NCBI GenBank assembly: GCA_947683425.1
Contig: CANTUQ010000031.1
Location: 10,290,501 to 10,354,500 of the forward strand
DNA: 64,000 bases
Origin: Excoecaria cochinchinensis
Taxonomy: Eukaryota > Streptophyta > Magnoliopsida > Malpighiales > Euphorbiaceae
Reading direction: 5' to 3'
Shown here: piece after piece, positions 11,560 to 23,490 of the stretch
Layout of the letters: each line of letters begins with the position of its first letter
How positions within the stretch are numbered: the first letter of the stretch is position 1
Notes under the pieces: model-generated
The model's input: the letters and a program-made list of their open reading frames with translations, nothing else
Database searches by the model: none
What the model was told of the DNA's origin: nothing
Translations under genes and position numbers: made by a program

Positions 11560-12640
11560 CCTCTATTACGGCTGCCTTGGGGTATATTGGACCCAGCTCG
11601 ACTAACTTCTTGTTGCTCCACAGGACTCTCATACCGACTTGGACAATTCACAAGGAAGTGGTCCGTGGAACGACATCTAAAACAACCTCCCGTTAACCAC
11701 CGATACTCGCCCCAATGTAGCTTATTACAATGGGCACATCGGGGAGTACCATCACCTCTACCTGCGCCCGATCCCCTAGAAGAACCCTGTCTTCTCCCTC
11801 TAGAGGTCGGACTAGCAATAGACTCATCAATAGGGTTTCCTTGCAACTCCCTGGGTCTTTTTCCAGAAGAAGATCCACCCCTAGAAGACTTCCTTCTCTG
11901 AGCTTTCTCTCTCAAGATGTTCTCTGAACGCTCTTCCCTCAAGGCTGCTTGAACCAACTGATAGTACCTAACATTCGGGGCCGACATCAGAGAAACTAGC
12001 ATCACTTTCAAATTCCATTCAACCCTAACTCAAAGTGTTGACACCTGAACTCATCTGTAAGAACCCTTGGCGGTGCATATTTGCTAAGCTTAGTGAACTC
12101 ATTTTCATTCTCAGCCACTGACATCGTCCTTTGCTTCAGACTTAGAAACTGCGCCCACTTAGCGTCTTTGTAAGCCTTAATCGCAAACCGATCCTGAAAC
12201 TCGTTCTCAAAGAACTCCCAGGTCCTAGGTTCAGGAATTTGAGGTTGACTAATCACTAACCTCCACCAATCATAAGCAGAGCCTTGCAACAAAGACTCAG
12301 CACATTCCACCTCTTGGTCAGGTGGGCACTTAATCTCCCTTAACACCCTTTTTACCTTTTCAATCCACATCTCCGCTTTATCAGACTCGTCCAAACCCAT
12401 ACCAAAGAAATCCTCCGCTCCATGCTTTCTCAGTTTCTCGATAGGTGCTACCGGTGCCGTCACTCTTTCAAACATTCTGGCCATATCCTGTGAAACCTTA
12501 AGCATCGCCTCCAACGGAACCATAGGCACTTCAGGTTGCCCCCTAGGAGGCTGAGCCGGACTCCCAACTGATGGATCTCGCTTAGGAGGCTTCACACTCC
12601 CAGCTGAACCCTCCAGCGTCTCATGCGATGACTCCATCAA
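11560..12640 (-). pseudogene. gag: Tekay-1 gag with CCHC zinc knuckle, frameshifted
   Basis: Gag starts at 12640 (MMESSHETLEGSAGSV). The core motifs are ARMFERVTAPVAP, ESLLQGSAYDWW and QFLSLKQRTMSV. The frame changes near 12010. A CCHC nucleocapsid knuckle, CFRCRSTDHFLVNC, lies at 11643-11684, preceded by CAHCNKLHWGE and followed by an arginine/glycine-rich linker. The order and motifs match Tekay-D gag. Confidence 0.88.
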
Positions 12641-12746
12641 CTACAAAGCATAGACGCACTCCGCATCAGGCCAACACAACTCTAACAGACACACTAACAT
12701 ACTTAGACCCAGAAACATCCAAATCAAATGCTCTGATACCACCAAA
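12641..12746 (-). other. Tekay-1 leader and primer-binding site
   Basis: The primer site TGGTATCAGAGC (minus strand, 12730-12741) lies five bases from the LTR and fits initiator Met-tRNA. The short leader runs to the gag start at 12640. It is nearly the same sequence as the remnant at 5948-5992. Confidence 0.88.
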
Positions 12747-14835
12747 TGTCACACCCCAACCTATACCATGGAGACTTCTACCCCGGTAAAGGGAGAAGAG
12801 TCCCGATAGATAGGAGTGTCACATTACACATACCAAAACATTCGATCACAGCAAGTAAACAGATAATACAGAGATAATATAAAGCTTATAAAAGGGAAGC
12901 ACAACGGTACTGAATAGGATAAATTCTTTTGTTTCTATTATATATTCATAAACAAAGTCTATACATATTACAAAAGATTTCATATATACAAAGGCCCAAA
13001 GCATACTATTTCAAAGGGCACAGAAAATATTACATCTTATACAAAAGATAAGAAAGCCTATACTATAAAACTCCGATCCCTAGTTGTGATGGCCATCCCG
13101 ATGCGGCACGCCTTGACCGTGCATACCAAAATCTTCCACACCTGCACGGATAAAACACTCGTGCTAAGCGAAATCGCTTAGTGGGAAAAAACACAAAATG
13201 CAATACCGCCACTCACAGTGGCGTTAACAAACAATCACAAACGAATGGCACAGTTACTTGATAAAATGTCATAGATCAAGCTAATGCGTAGTAGCACTGT
13301 AATAATATTATTCTCAATAAGCAATAATTCAGAACTTATGCATAACATCCAATGACACTTTTGCACCAGCTATATCAAGATAGTGGATAACGAGTACACA
13401 TAGATACCAGGAGGTACCAGAAATATTCTCATAACACTTAGATACCCGAGGGTATCAAAACAATCTTTTTATTCTTGTTCCAAAATATTTTCACATAGAA
13501 TCTTAGGTAAGATTCAACAAAAAGATCACGAAGATCCATTCGGGGGACCTGATCAGGGTCCAAATCGTACACATGGCTGCAGCTACACATAACTCTATTA
13601 GGCATGCCTAACTATCCACTTATTCGACTCTAGCAGGTCATGCATAAACCATTCAATCCATATTTCAGAGTACAGCATGCCATTCATCTAAAGGATCATG
13701 ATATCACTTATATAAAAGCATATAAAAGTATGACATGTATCATACAATAGGATAAGTTCATTCAGAAGAGATACGAAATTCATTTAAGTTAAAACTGAGC
13801 AAAAATTCCAGAAAATGGGTGGTGACTAACAAGGTTGGCCGGTCACGAGTCGTCACGGATGTGACCACTCGTGACAAGCCTCCTCTGTCATGAGTCGTCA
13901 CGGTCATCACCACTCGTGACAGACCTCTCTTGGCTAGTCACGAGTCGTCACGGATGTCACCACTCGTGGCAAGCCTCATCTGTCACGAGTCGTCACGGTC
14001 GTCACCACTCGTGACAGACCTCTCTTGGCTAGTCACGAGTCGTCACGGATGTCACCACTCGTGACAAGCCTCCTCTATCACGAGTCGTCACAGTCATCAC
14101 CACTCGTGACAGACTTCACTTCTCTTGGCTGATTACGTCACTCACACACACTGGGAACGGGAAATTCACCAGGATTAACTCCAAAAAGGCTCAAAACAAT
14201 TCAAATCTCATCTTACCTTCCAATAGATCTTCCATACATCATAAATGACATAAAAACAACTTAATTCCACAATCAAAACCACCAAAACCATGCATAAACA
14301 CATCCAAGTCCCTCAAGAACACAAACCCTAAAATTTTCATTAAGTTCAAAATCAATCACTCAAGGCTAAGAATAAAGAGCAAAAACAGGTAAAGAAGAAA
14401 AAGAAAAGAAGAAGAAGAGAAAGAAGAAGAAGAGAAAGAAGAAGATGAATAGCGTGAGGAGGAAGAGGAGAACGGGAAGAGGGAAAGAAGCAAAATGGTT
14501 TACAGCTGTCCTCTCTCTCATCACCCACTAAATTCAACCCCATCCACTTGCCGAGTGTCACTCTCTCATAGGAAATGATCCCACTAGCATACCCTACTCC
14601 CATACTCTCACTCACACACAAATAACATCACTTATTCACATCTTACTTCCCTATCCTATGCACATACGCTAACAAACCCCTCTCCACACATAACATTTAC
14701 ATAAACACATACACTTAAATAAATTAATATGCATGCAACATCAAAATGCACACAAGTATGCACACACATAGATACAGACAGACATATTCAGACTCAGACA
14801 GGCTCAGACAACCAGGGCGGTTTTGGGGTGTTACA
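12747..14835 (-). repeat. Tekay-1 right (5') LTR (2,089 bp)
   Basis: It has the same ends as the left LTR and is very similar throughout. Twin stem-loops are at 13144-13181, TTAGGCATGCCTAA at 13598-13611 and the TCACGAG cassette at 13836-14115. A purine-rich stretch near 14390-14500 differs in repeat number between the two LTRs. Confidence 0.9.
13836..14115 (-). repeat. Hairpin cassette in Tekay-1 right LTR
   Basis: Three units of about 93 bp with GTCACGAG and CTCGTGAC arms correspond to 7075-7365 in the left LTR, with scattered substitutions. Confidence 0.8.
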
Positions 14836-15009
14836 ATTATTTCTTATTGTTATTTTTTTTTTTAATTTTTCATGTTATTATTATCATTACTTTTGTTCAT
14901 ATATTATTAGTATTATCATTTAACATATTTTAGCATGATTGGCTTATTTTACTTTCATTTTATTCTTGCATATTTAATTTGGTTGTTCATCTTCTTTGAT
15001 GTTATTGTG

Positions 15010-15095
<86 letters not shown>

Positions 15096-15121
15096 ATTGG
15101 TATTATTATTATTATTGTGCT

Positions 15122-15205
<84 letters not shown>

Positions 15206-16448
15206 TACTATCATTATCATTATTTTTATTAGTCTTGTTTATTATTATAATTTGTTATTGTTATCATTATCATTATTATTTTTATTCTTTTTATGTTTTC
15301 ATGCATGTTAAATTTGATTCTTGTTGTTATTTTTATCATTTATGCTTTTTATGCATGTTAAATGTTAATATGTTAAGTTGTTTATTTTATTATATCATTT
15401 AGTTGATTTGTCATGCATGATGCATTTTATTTATTTTAATTCATTTTCATATGTTACATGTTTAATTCATTTTTTATTACTAACATCACTTTCATTTGTA
15501 TTTTTATTTCAATACTTTTTTTTTCATGTGTGAGTTTTTCAATGGCAAATGGGAGCCCATGGAGGTTTGAAAATACCATTTTGGTGGAGTTTATACTTTT
15601 AGCATTTTTAGTATTATTTTGGCTTTATTTGGTTTTTAATATGTAATTTGTAATAAATTTATTTTTTTTAAGCATGTTAGTTAAAAAATCACAAAAAGTT
15701 TATATTAATAAATTGGGTTTTTGTTATTAAAATGGGACCAATGTCCTAATTTCAAACTAAAAATTCACTTTTAAAAAGTAGAATTAAATTTTCTCAAAGT
15801 GGGATCACTCATCCCTATTTTCCTAAGTATGCCAAAAATGACTCTTCGATTTCTAAAGTGAACATGAAGGAACCAATGTTTTTAAAATTTAATAAATCTC
15901 CCGATTTATGTATGATGCACTTTAATTATTTTTGTGTATTTATTTATTCATTTTCGGCCCTTGTAATTAATTTTGGGGCAAATTTTATTCTTTTATGCTT
16001 TTTTATTTTGGGAGATTGTTTTGTCCCATTTTTTGTTTGTAATTTATTTATTGCTTTCTTTATCGCTTTATTTATCGTTTTTTCAAAAATGCTTGAAATG
16101 CGCTTTGAATTTATTGCATGATCGTGTGAGATGAGAGATGGAATTTCAATTGCTAAAAACCCATTTATAATTAACCAAAGCATTAATAAGAGTGAAGTTC
16201 CGAACACCTTCTCTAGTTTAGACCAATAGAGGTTAGTCGACCCTTTTCCTAATTTCTCGTAAATTGGGTGGCGATTCCAAAATACCTCAAAGGTGCCTAA
16301 AGGTGTCATGAGGCTATATGATCCTTTTTCAATATTCTATTGGGAAGGAGGTGTCCAAGATGTCTCATAGCACCCAAGATCAAAAGACGCAAACCCCTCT
16401 CGGGCCCTAAATGCGGGCACCCGGTAAGCGGCCTGGTCCGGCGCGCGT
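14836..16448 (+). repeat. Truncated Tat-type LTR, plus orientation
   Basis: The AT-rich body, a block with the conserved words TTGGGTGGCGATTCC and TTCTATTGGGAAGG, and an end at GGCGCGCGT resemble the 3' part of the Tat-C LTR (30380-30568). The final bases CACA and any primer site are missing: the LTR stops at 16448 against another fragment. Its left part is cut by Tekay-1 at 14836. No coding sequence is visible. Confidence 0.7.
15011..15205. repeat. (TTA/ATT)n microsatellite, two blocks
   Basis: Two near-pure TTA runs, about 80 bp each, are separated near 15090-15126 by CCATCATTGG and GTGCTAAG. The apparent poly-Leu, poly-Ile and poly-Tyr reading frames here are repeat artefacts. It lies inside the truncated Tat LTR. 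Confidence 0.95.
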
Positions 16449-17716
16449 ACCCCAAAGCGCTCGGGAGAAGGCATGCTCGCGACGAAGCATAGCTCGACAG
16501 ACGCTCTCAATATCGAGCTCTGTCGCACTCGCGATAGAGACCGGGCACTTTCCCTTCGCGTTCGCGCTCGGAAGCACGCTCACGCTGGGGCTCGGCTTAC
16601 CGTAGCTAGGCCTACCGAGCTTTCTATCGCGCTTGCAACAGAGGGCTCCTCAGCAAGAAGAAGGCCATTTCGCACTCTGTCGCGCTCGCGACAGAGACGT
16701 GAATTACCCAGAATCTGCACTCCATACACTTCTTCCCAACACAACCAATACCCAAACCACCCAATCATGCACTAACACTTACCTCAACACTCAATGCATA
16801 CCAAGACATGCTTATCATCAATATAAACTCAATTTACACTAACTTAATCAAGAAATAACAATTAAATCACAAGAACAAGCAAATTATAATTTACACTAAC
16901 TCATGTTATTTCACTTCCAACTTTACATGCAAATCACTACAACTTAAATCATACCAAACCAATGATCCAATTCAATCACATACATGCATACACACATACT
17001 TTAACACTCAAGATCACCAGAAATTTTAGCACAACACAAATATGATCCGAAAAGAGAAAAGGGCAAAAACACTCCCAAATCTCAAAATGAAGCTTCAATC
17101 CGTCCACTTCAAAATCCCACTTTCTCTTTTCCTTTGCTCTTCCTTCTCTCCTCTGATTCTTTCACAAAACCCATCCAAATACACACTTAAATCAAGCCAT
17201 TCATTCACTCAACCAAAACCAAAAAACAAGAAGAAGAAGGAGATGAAGAACCCAAATCAAAACTCAGCGCTAACCTCTTCAAAAACCCAACTCAAAACTC
17301 AGCAAAACCTCCTCAAAACTCAAGGGAGCACACAAAGGAGGGGTTGAGAGCAGAAAATGAAGAAAGGGAGAGTAGAGGAAACGGGAAAGAGTGAAGAAAG
17401 AGGGAAAAGATAGCTTCCACAACAAGCTTCCTCTTTTTCTGCCCTCCCTTCCCTCTCTCTTCCTATTTCATTAAATGCCAACAACTAACATGCCATGTGT
17501 CACTCTCCAAGGGTCCCAAGTGTCAATTATCTTGACTATCTCTTCATCAAGGCACCATACACACCACAAACTAGATAAACTCTTCACTAAACATTTTAAT
17601 TAATTCTTACAATTAATCCTCAATTACTCAAATTTTGATATGCACAATTACTGAAATACCCTCAATTTTTGGACTTAGTACGTAAATTTCGACTAGGCCC
17701 TTTTTAGGTCGTTATA
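16449..17716 (-). repeat. Truncated Tekay-type LTR fragment
   Basis: The GC-rich start (CGCTCGCGATAG words, about 16450-16710) and the tail with AATTACTCAAATT and a GAAATACCC block match the LTR at 20972-23490. The tail ends GGTCGTTATA where the relative ends GGGTGTGACA. The left part is lost at the junction with the Tat LTR fragment. No coding sequence. Confidence 0.72.
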
Positions 17717-17785
17717 GATATCTTCATCGGGTAACTTTGATTTGGACTGCCTCAGGACCCGGTGTCTGCAGTTGCCCCCAATTTT
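17717..17785 (-). other. Tat-F LTR terminus and polypurine tract
   Basis: Bases 17717-17770 match the end of the Tat-B 3' LTR (CATCGGGTAA, then GACCCGGTGTCTGCA). Bases 17771-17785 give the purine tract AATTGGGGGCAAC on the minus strand, the same as Tat-B at 52641-52655. Confidence 0.82.
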
Positions 17786-17966
17786 GGGGAAACTAGTACA
17801 CTAGTGTCTAGATGAGCCAAAATTTAGAGAAGAAGGAAAGAGATGCATACTTGAGGTAGCCCTTTACCTTTCGTGGTGTGTTTGAGCTGGTGACTCCTCG
17901 CTGCCGAGTTGTAGTGTATTTTACCATGACTCTTTGATGATTCATTCTACCACCTTCATCCTACTG

Positions 17967-18672
17967 GTCTCTTCTAGGCCTGCACGATATCTGACTTTCA
18001 TGAGATGCAGTATTATCTAACTATAACTCAATCGCGATTTGTCTTATCGCATTTGTCCCCCTGGCCTCTTTTTGGCTTGCACGGTACCTTCCGACTGTCG
18101 TGTGATGTAGTGTTATCCAACTATAACCCAACTACGATTTATTCTACCACATTTGTCCTGCTGGCCTCTTCTCGGCTTGCACAGTGTCTGATTGGCATGA
18201 GGTGTAGTGTTATCTAACTACAACCCAACTGCAATTTATTCTATCGCATTTGTCACACTGGCCTCTTCTCGGCTTGCACGGTGTCTGATTGTTGTGAGAT
18301 GTGTTGTTATCTAATTATAACCCCACTGGGATTTATTCTATCTCATTTATCCCGCTGGCCTCTTCTCGGCTTGCACGGTGTCTGATTATCGTGAGATGTA
18401 GTGTATCTAACTACAACCCCACTGCAATTTGTTCTATCGCATTTGCCCTGCTGGCCTCTTCTCGGCTTGCACGGTGTCTGAATGTCGTGAGGTGTAGTGT
18501 TATCTAACTACAACCCAATTGCGATTTGTTCTATTGCATTTGTCCCGCTAGCCTCTTCTCGACTTGCATGGTGTCTGATTGTCGTGAGATGTAGTGTTAT
18601 CTAACTCCAAACCGCGATTAATTCTATCACATTTGTCCCGCTGGCCTCATCTCAGCTTGCACGGTGTCTGAT
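17967..18672 (-). repeat. ~97 bp tandem array in the Tat-F 3' UTR
   Basis: Units beginning GGCCTCTTCTCGGCTTGC recur near 17969, 18064, 18163, 18260, 18357, 18453, 18550 and 18643: eight copies, period about 97 bp, moderately diverged. A hypervariable tandem array near the 3' end is a known trait of Tat/Ogre elements. Bases 18673-19166 show no repeat or ORF I can support. Confidence 0.9.
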
Positions 18673-19166
18673 TTGCTATCCTTTCGTGGGTTAGCATGGC
18701 GTCATGTCCCTGTAATTGTGAAAGATTTTATTAATTCATTGAAGATTGATTCATCTCAAGATGGAAATTTGATATACATTTTTTCACGTTGTCGTTTATT
18801 TTCATCTTTATTACTTATTGTGTTATTAAACATTTTGGAAATGCAAGTAAGATGTTAGCAATAATGTAAACAGATAAGATAAAACATAAATTTAACAAAA
18901 TGCAAGTTTCACTAATAAAATATGAATTTTGTACAATAAATATACAAGTATAATAATATAAACTCCCTAAATACACTATAGAGGGCAATAATCTGAGCGC
19001 TCCTCCGAGTCCTCCTCATCATCTAATACATGTACCGGCTGATCACAAGATGAAGATGTGGATGGCCTAGCTCTGGAGGTAGAGGGCTAGCTGCTAGGTG
19101 CTGAGGGCCCGGCCCCTGTGGCTAAGCGTGGTGGGACGACGGTTGGCGCGGATGCTGGTCGTCCCA

Positions 19167-19763
19167 TCACTGGGGCAGCCGCTGGAACTGGACCTGAGCA
19201 TACCCATCAAAGAACATCTGAGCATAGACCCTAATGAACTCCGACGTGTCTCTGACTACCCCACCTAGCACCATGAAGGCCCTCGATAGTCTCATGGTCT
19301 GATCCCTATCCACTTCCCTGATACTTGTGAGCCTGGTCTCCATCTGCTCCCTGAACTCGCTAATGGATACAGATATGGTCGGTATGGCACCCTCTAAAAT
19401 CTCTATTCGGAATCTGAGAGTTGTGACAGACTCATCAACCTTCTGGATAGCCTCGTCCACCCTCTTGGCTGCCGCAGCCTGGGAGGCATACAAACCGTCT
19501 ATGAGCCTCCCTTGCTCCTCTATAAACCTCTCCTGCTGGCCCAGACGCTCAAGCATAACCCAGTCTCTCTCTTTATACCGATCGAGATGCTCAATGAGGG
19601 CTCAATCTCTCTCCTCTTGTTGATGCTCCAAGGCAGTAAGGATGGTGGTCATGGCAGCAATAACATCAAGCTGAGCCGACTGTGAAGGTGGCGACGGACT
19701 GGGATATGCTGGCTCTACCTGGCGCTCTGATGGTGGAGGTACTGTGGAGGTAAATGCCCCCCG
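19167..19763 (-). pseudogene. Sense aORF of Tat-F, C-terminal part
   Basis: The minus strand encodes a proline/glutamine-rich linker (ERQVEPAYPSPSPP), then a heptad-rich coiled coil (LERLGQQERFIEEQGRLIDG, then AAKRVDEAIQKVDESV), ending in a stop at 19167-19169. A TGA at 19602-19604 interrupts it. It is the tail of the gene that begins at 43153, separated from it by about 22.5 kb of later insertions. Family members are plant retroelement accessory proteins of unknown role. Confidence 0.65.
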
Positions 19764-20851
19764 GTGTCCCGGCCGCAAGTAGCCTATATGGCATTAGAAC
19801 CAACCCTGCTGGCCTCTCTCTTGGAACCCAATTCCTCATTGAATCTCGGACAACTAGCCTGAAGATGCTCAGTGCTCCCACACCTGAAGCACCCACCAGT
19901 GAGCCACCTACACTCACCCCGATGAGCCTTATTGCAATGCGAACATATGGGGATAGGATCAGATCTACCACCTCTACCTGAACCAGATACCGCTGCAGAA
20001 CTCTGTCTTCTGCCTCTAGTGGCCAGACCAGATGATGACTCATCCTGCGGGTTCCTAGATCTCTTACCCAAGGATGATGAAGATGAACCACCACAAGAAG
20101 GATTCCTCCTCTGAGCCCTCTCTCTCAACATAGAATCTAATCTCTCGGCTCTAACAGCAGCTTCCACAATTTGATAATAATTCACCCCTGGAGTGCTCAT
20201 CAAGGAAATCAACATAGCTCTCAAGGACTCATTCAATCCTGCCTCAAAATGACGGCATCTGAACTGTCATAATCCCCTCTGGAGCATACCTAGACAACCG
20301 CTTGAATTCTTTCTCTAACTCTAAAATTGACATAGCTCTCTGCTTCAAACTCAGAAACTGTGCATACCTAGAATCCTTATATGTCTGAGTCACATACTTG
20401 GTCGTGAACTCCATTGCAAAGAAATCCCATGTAACTGGATCAGGCAATTGAGGATGCCTACAAACTAACTCCCACCATTCAAAAGCTGACCCTTGTAGCA
20501 AAGCCGCTGCACACTCTGCTGCTGGTCAGGAGGACACCGAATCTCTCTCAATGCACGCTTTACCTTGTCTAACCATTTCTTAGCCAACCGTGACTCATTT
20601 AAACTCGTACCATAGAAATCTTTAGTACCAGCCCTTCTCAAACTCTCTATAGGGGCTCTAGGAGCAGTCACTCTCTCCAAGACCCTAGCCATGTCCTGTG
20701 ATAGCTTGAATATAGCTTCAAAAGGCATAGTTGCGGCCTCTGGCTAGACGCTAGCATGATAAGCCGACACAGAAACCGAAGGATCTACGGCTTGAGGGTT
20801 CACACTCTCGGCGGACTCCTCAAGTGATCCACAAGCAGAGTTAGAAGCCAT
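19764..20851 (-). pseudogene. gag: Tekay gag fragment, copy 1
   Basis: The start at 20851 reads MASNSACGSLEES. A TAG about 36 codons in stands where Tekay-D has glutamine, and there is a frameshift near 20480. Core motifs LQGSAFEWWELV and QFLSLKQRAMS are followed by the CCHC knuckle CFRCGSTEHLQASC. The segment stops at 19764 in the linker after the knuckle. From about 20240 to 21594 it is almost identical to 24664-26003. Confidence 0.85.
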
Positions 20852-20971
20852 CTAAAATAACAAGAAGACAACCGCGTTAGCCAACACATATCTAGACATA
20901 TACACATCTATGCACCTCAACACATCAACAATACCCAGAAACGAGTAAACCTAGGCTCTGATACAAAAAAG
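20852..20971 (-). other. Leader and altered primer site, copy 1
   Basis: The primer site reads TTGTATCAGAGC on the minus strand (about 20955-20966), with the second base changed from the TGGTATC seen in Tekay-D. The same change occurs in copy 2 near 25379-25390. Confidence 0.75.
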
Positions 20972-23490
20972 TGTAACACCCCCTACCCATACGTAAGCCT
21001 ACCCATCCTCAAGGAGTGAGAAGCCGCATGAGCCGGGTGTGTCACCAAGTAGATAAAGATACAAAGCATACATTCATACATAATAACCATACACCAATAC
21101 GGGGAAATTAAAACCTTCATAAGCATTAGTATGATCAATCATTACAATAACAAAATTTATTACAATAATGTTCTGATCAAAAGCCAGTATAAAATAATTA
21201 CATATCCCAAAAGTATATAAATGCGAAAGCTTTACAAAATAATAGTATAAAGAGAGTTCAGCTACAAAAGAATCAACATGTTATAAAAAAATAAAGCCCT
21301 AACACTAATCCCTCTGTGTTGGCTTGATTGGCGACGACTCTCCCAAAAGAACACCATCCTCCGCACCTGCACGGATAAAACACTGTGCTAAGCGATAAAC
21401 GCTTAGTGGGGAACACACAACAAAAGAGTGGACGGCCATTCATAATGGTCGTCAATACAATACACATACAATATGACAAGTGCGGATAATGATATCCACT
21501 ATATAATCATACTTGCATAATAAAGACATGCATTCAAAAGTTCACGACCACATTCATTTACACTTTAATTAATTTCTCAAAAGTTCACGAATCGATTACT
21601 GACATCACCTTACGGGTGCGAATCGAATACTGACATCACCTTAAGGGTGCGAATGGAATACTGACATCACCTTACGGGTGCGAATCGAATACATTAAAGG
21701 GTTCACGAGGACCCACACAGGGGACCTGATCAGGGTCCAAACGTAACTGAGGGCTGCAGCTAAGAGACTTTATTAGGCATGCCTAACTATCCACTAGACT
21801 GACTATCACAGGTCATCCATAAACCAATTCATGTTTCTGAGCACAACATATAATTCATCAAGTATAATTCGTAATATAATAGACATATAAGCACATTCAT
21901 AGAGCATACGGTAGGGATGAATCATGGTTAAGACATTTGAAATTCACTATTGCAAAAAAAGGCAAAATCAGAAAACAAGGCAGGCAAAAGGCTTGCCGCG
22001 CTCGCGATAGAGGAAGACTTGCCCAGGTCGCGACCTCAACATTCATCGCGATCTCGTGAAGGAACAAGGGAATCTCGTTGTCGCGCTCGCGACATATATC
22101 GCGCTCGCGACAGTGAACTACCAGCCCAGAACAGATCAACAGCCAAGCTCTCTATCGCTCTCGCGATAGACGTCGCGCTAGCGATAGAGGCTCTGCTGCA
22201 CGACTCGGTGGAGAGCTCGGACGTGTGCGAGGGCTGCTTTCTCCGGGCTTTGTCGCGACCTCGTGACGATGTCGCTCTCGCGATAGAGTCATGAATTTCA
22301 GCCCTTGCCCAGAAAATCTGCAGAAAATTCCCTCTTCACAACACTCAAACACACACAATCAACTCAAACTTCTTCTTACCTCAATTCCAGCAACCCAAAT
22401 ACAATTAGCAACATAAAATACAACATCTATATCAAGAATTCCAATTAAATCATGCCAATAACCACATCAATTTACACAAATTGGAATATCAGCACTATTC
22501 ATCATCATCTCACTCAAGAACACAATTAAATTCATTATCCCGTAATTAAACCTTTTTAACACATCTCAATCATAACCCATAACATTTAAACCCACAATGA
22601 ACATCAAGAACCACAAATTTCCAGAAATTCATGCATATCCAAAAACCCATATGTGAACATCACTTAAAAGAAAATTCCCAACAAATACATGCATAAACTC
22701 ATAACCACACACTCAATTTTCTGGAAAATAAGCACAACTACACATTCATGATCCAAAAAGAACAGGGCTGAGACAACTCAAAACTCAATTTCAAAAGTCA
22801 AAGCTCCCAAACCTGGAAATCAAAGATCCAAAATCACTTTTCTATCTTCAATCTCCAATCCTTTCCTTGCCCTTAAGCTTCTTCTTGCCAACCCAAGCTC
22901 ATACAAACAAAAACCAAGAAAAATTACTCATCCAAACCCAATTTAACTAAAAAAAAACCAAGAAGAAGAGGAGGAAGAAACCCAAAAACGTAGGAACCCA
23001 AAAACCCAAACACATACCTCTAAAATCATACTCCAAAACTCAGCCAAAATCACCTCCAAGCAAGCACAAACATCCTGCCAAAAGGGAAGAAAAGGAAAAG
23101 CGGAAAAAGGAGAAGAGAAGAAGAAAAGGGGGCGTGAGAGGGAGAAGAACGGGAATGCCCATCTTCCCGTGTTTTTCTCTCTCTCTCTCTCCCTTTCTCT
23201 CATTTCCTTTCTTCCCAACAAATACACACCTACCACTCCACATGGCAGCCTCCTATTGGTCCAACCTAAAATATCTTGACTTTTACACTGTGGTCTTTTG
23301 GCAAACTCCACTTAATTCCTTGATAACTTGCACTTTACTCAGTAAGATATAAATCCCTCACTTAAACTTTAATTACTTCTTTAATTAGATCCTTAATTAC
23401 TCAAATTCCACATGCACAAATTACCGAAATACCCGCCACTTATCCGACTTAGCATGCACATTCTGGCTAGGCCCGATTTAGGGTGTGACA
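20972..23490 (-). repeat. Tekay LTR1 (2,519 bp)
   Basis: Plus-strand ends are TGTAACACCC (20972) and GGGTGTGACA (23490). The twin stem-loops lie at 21369-21406, short direct repeats around GACATCACCTTACGGGTGCG at 21600-21690, TTAGGCATGCCTAA at 21773-21786, and a CGCGCTCGCGATAG palindrome cassette at 21985-22290. Bases 20972-21594 are nearly identical to LTR2, then the sequence changes abruptly. Confidence 0.88.

Larger units (their letters stand above)
5993..14835 (-). mobile_element. Tekay-1: decayed Tekay/Del chromovirus, two LTRs
   Basis: On the minus strand: 5' LTR 12747-14835, primer site 12730-12741, gag, protease, reverse transcriptase, RNase H, integrase with chromodomain, PPT 8066-8080, 3' LTR 5993-8065. 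Coding is broken by three frame changes and several stops. The left LTR is followed by another primer-site leader rather than a host flank, so no TSD is expected; the structure is a tandem array left by LTR recombination. The right flank starts ATTAT in a Tat LTR. Confidence 0.9.

Noticed and set aside
14935..15402. Open frames of pure leucine, isoleucine or tyrosine
   Set aside because: They are translations of the (TTA)n microsatellite in several frames, not proteins.
17967..18672. Satellite array independent of a transposon
   Set aside because: It sits between a Tat PPT/LTR end and an aORF, the usual place for Tat 3' UTR repeats.
19666..20094. A 142-codon minus-strand frame over the Tekay gag fragment
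   Set aside because: It spans the junction of two different elements and runs in the wrong frame of gag.
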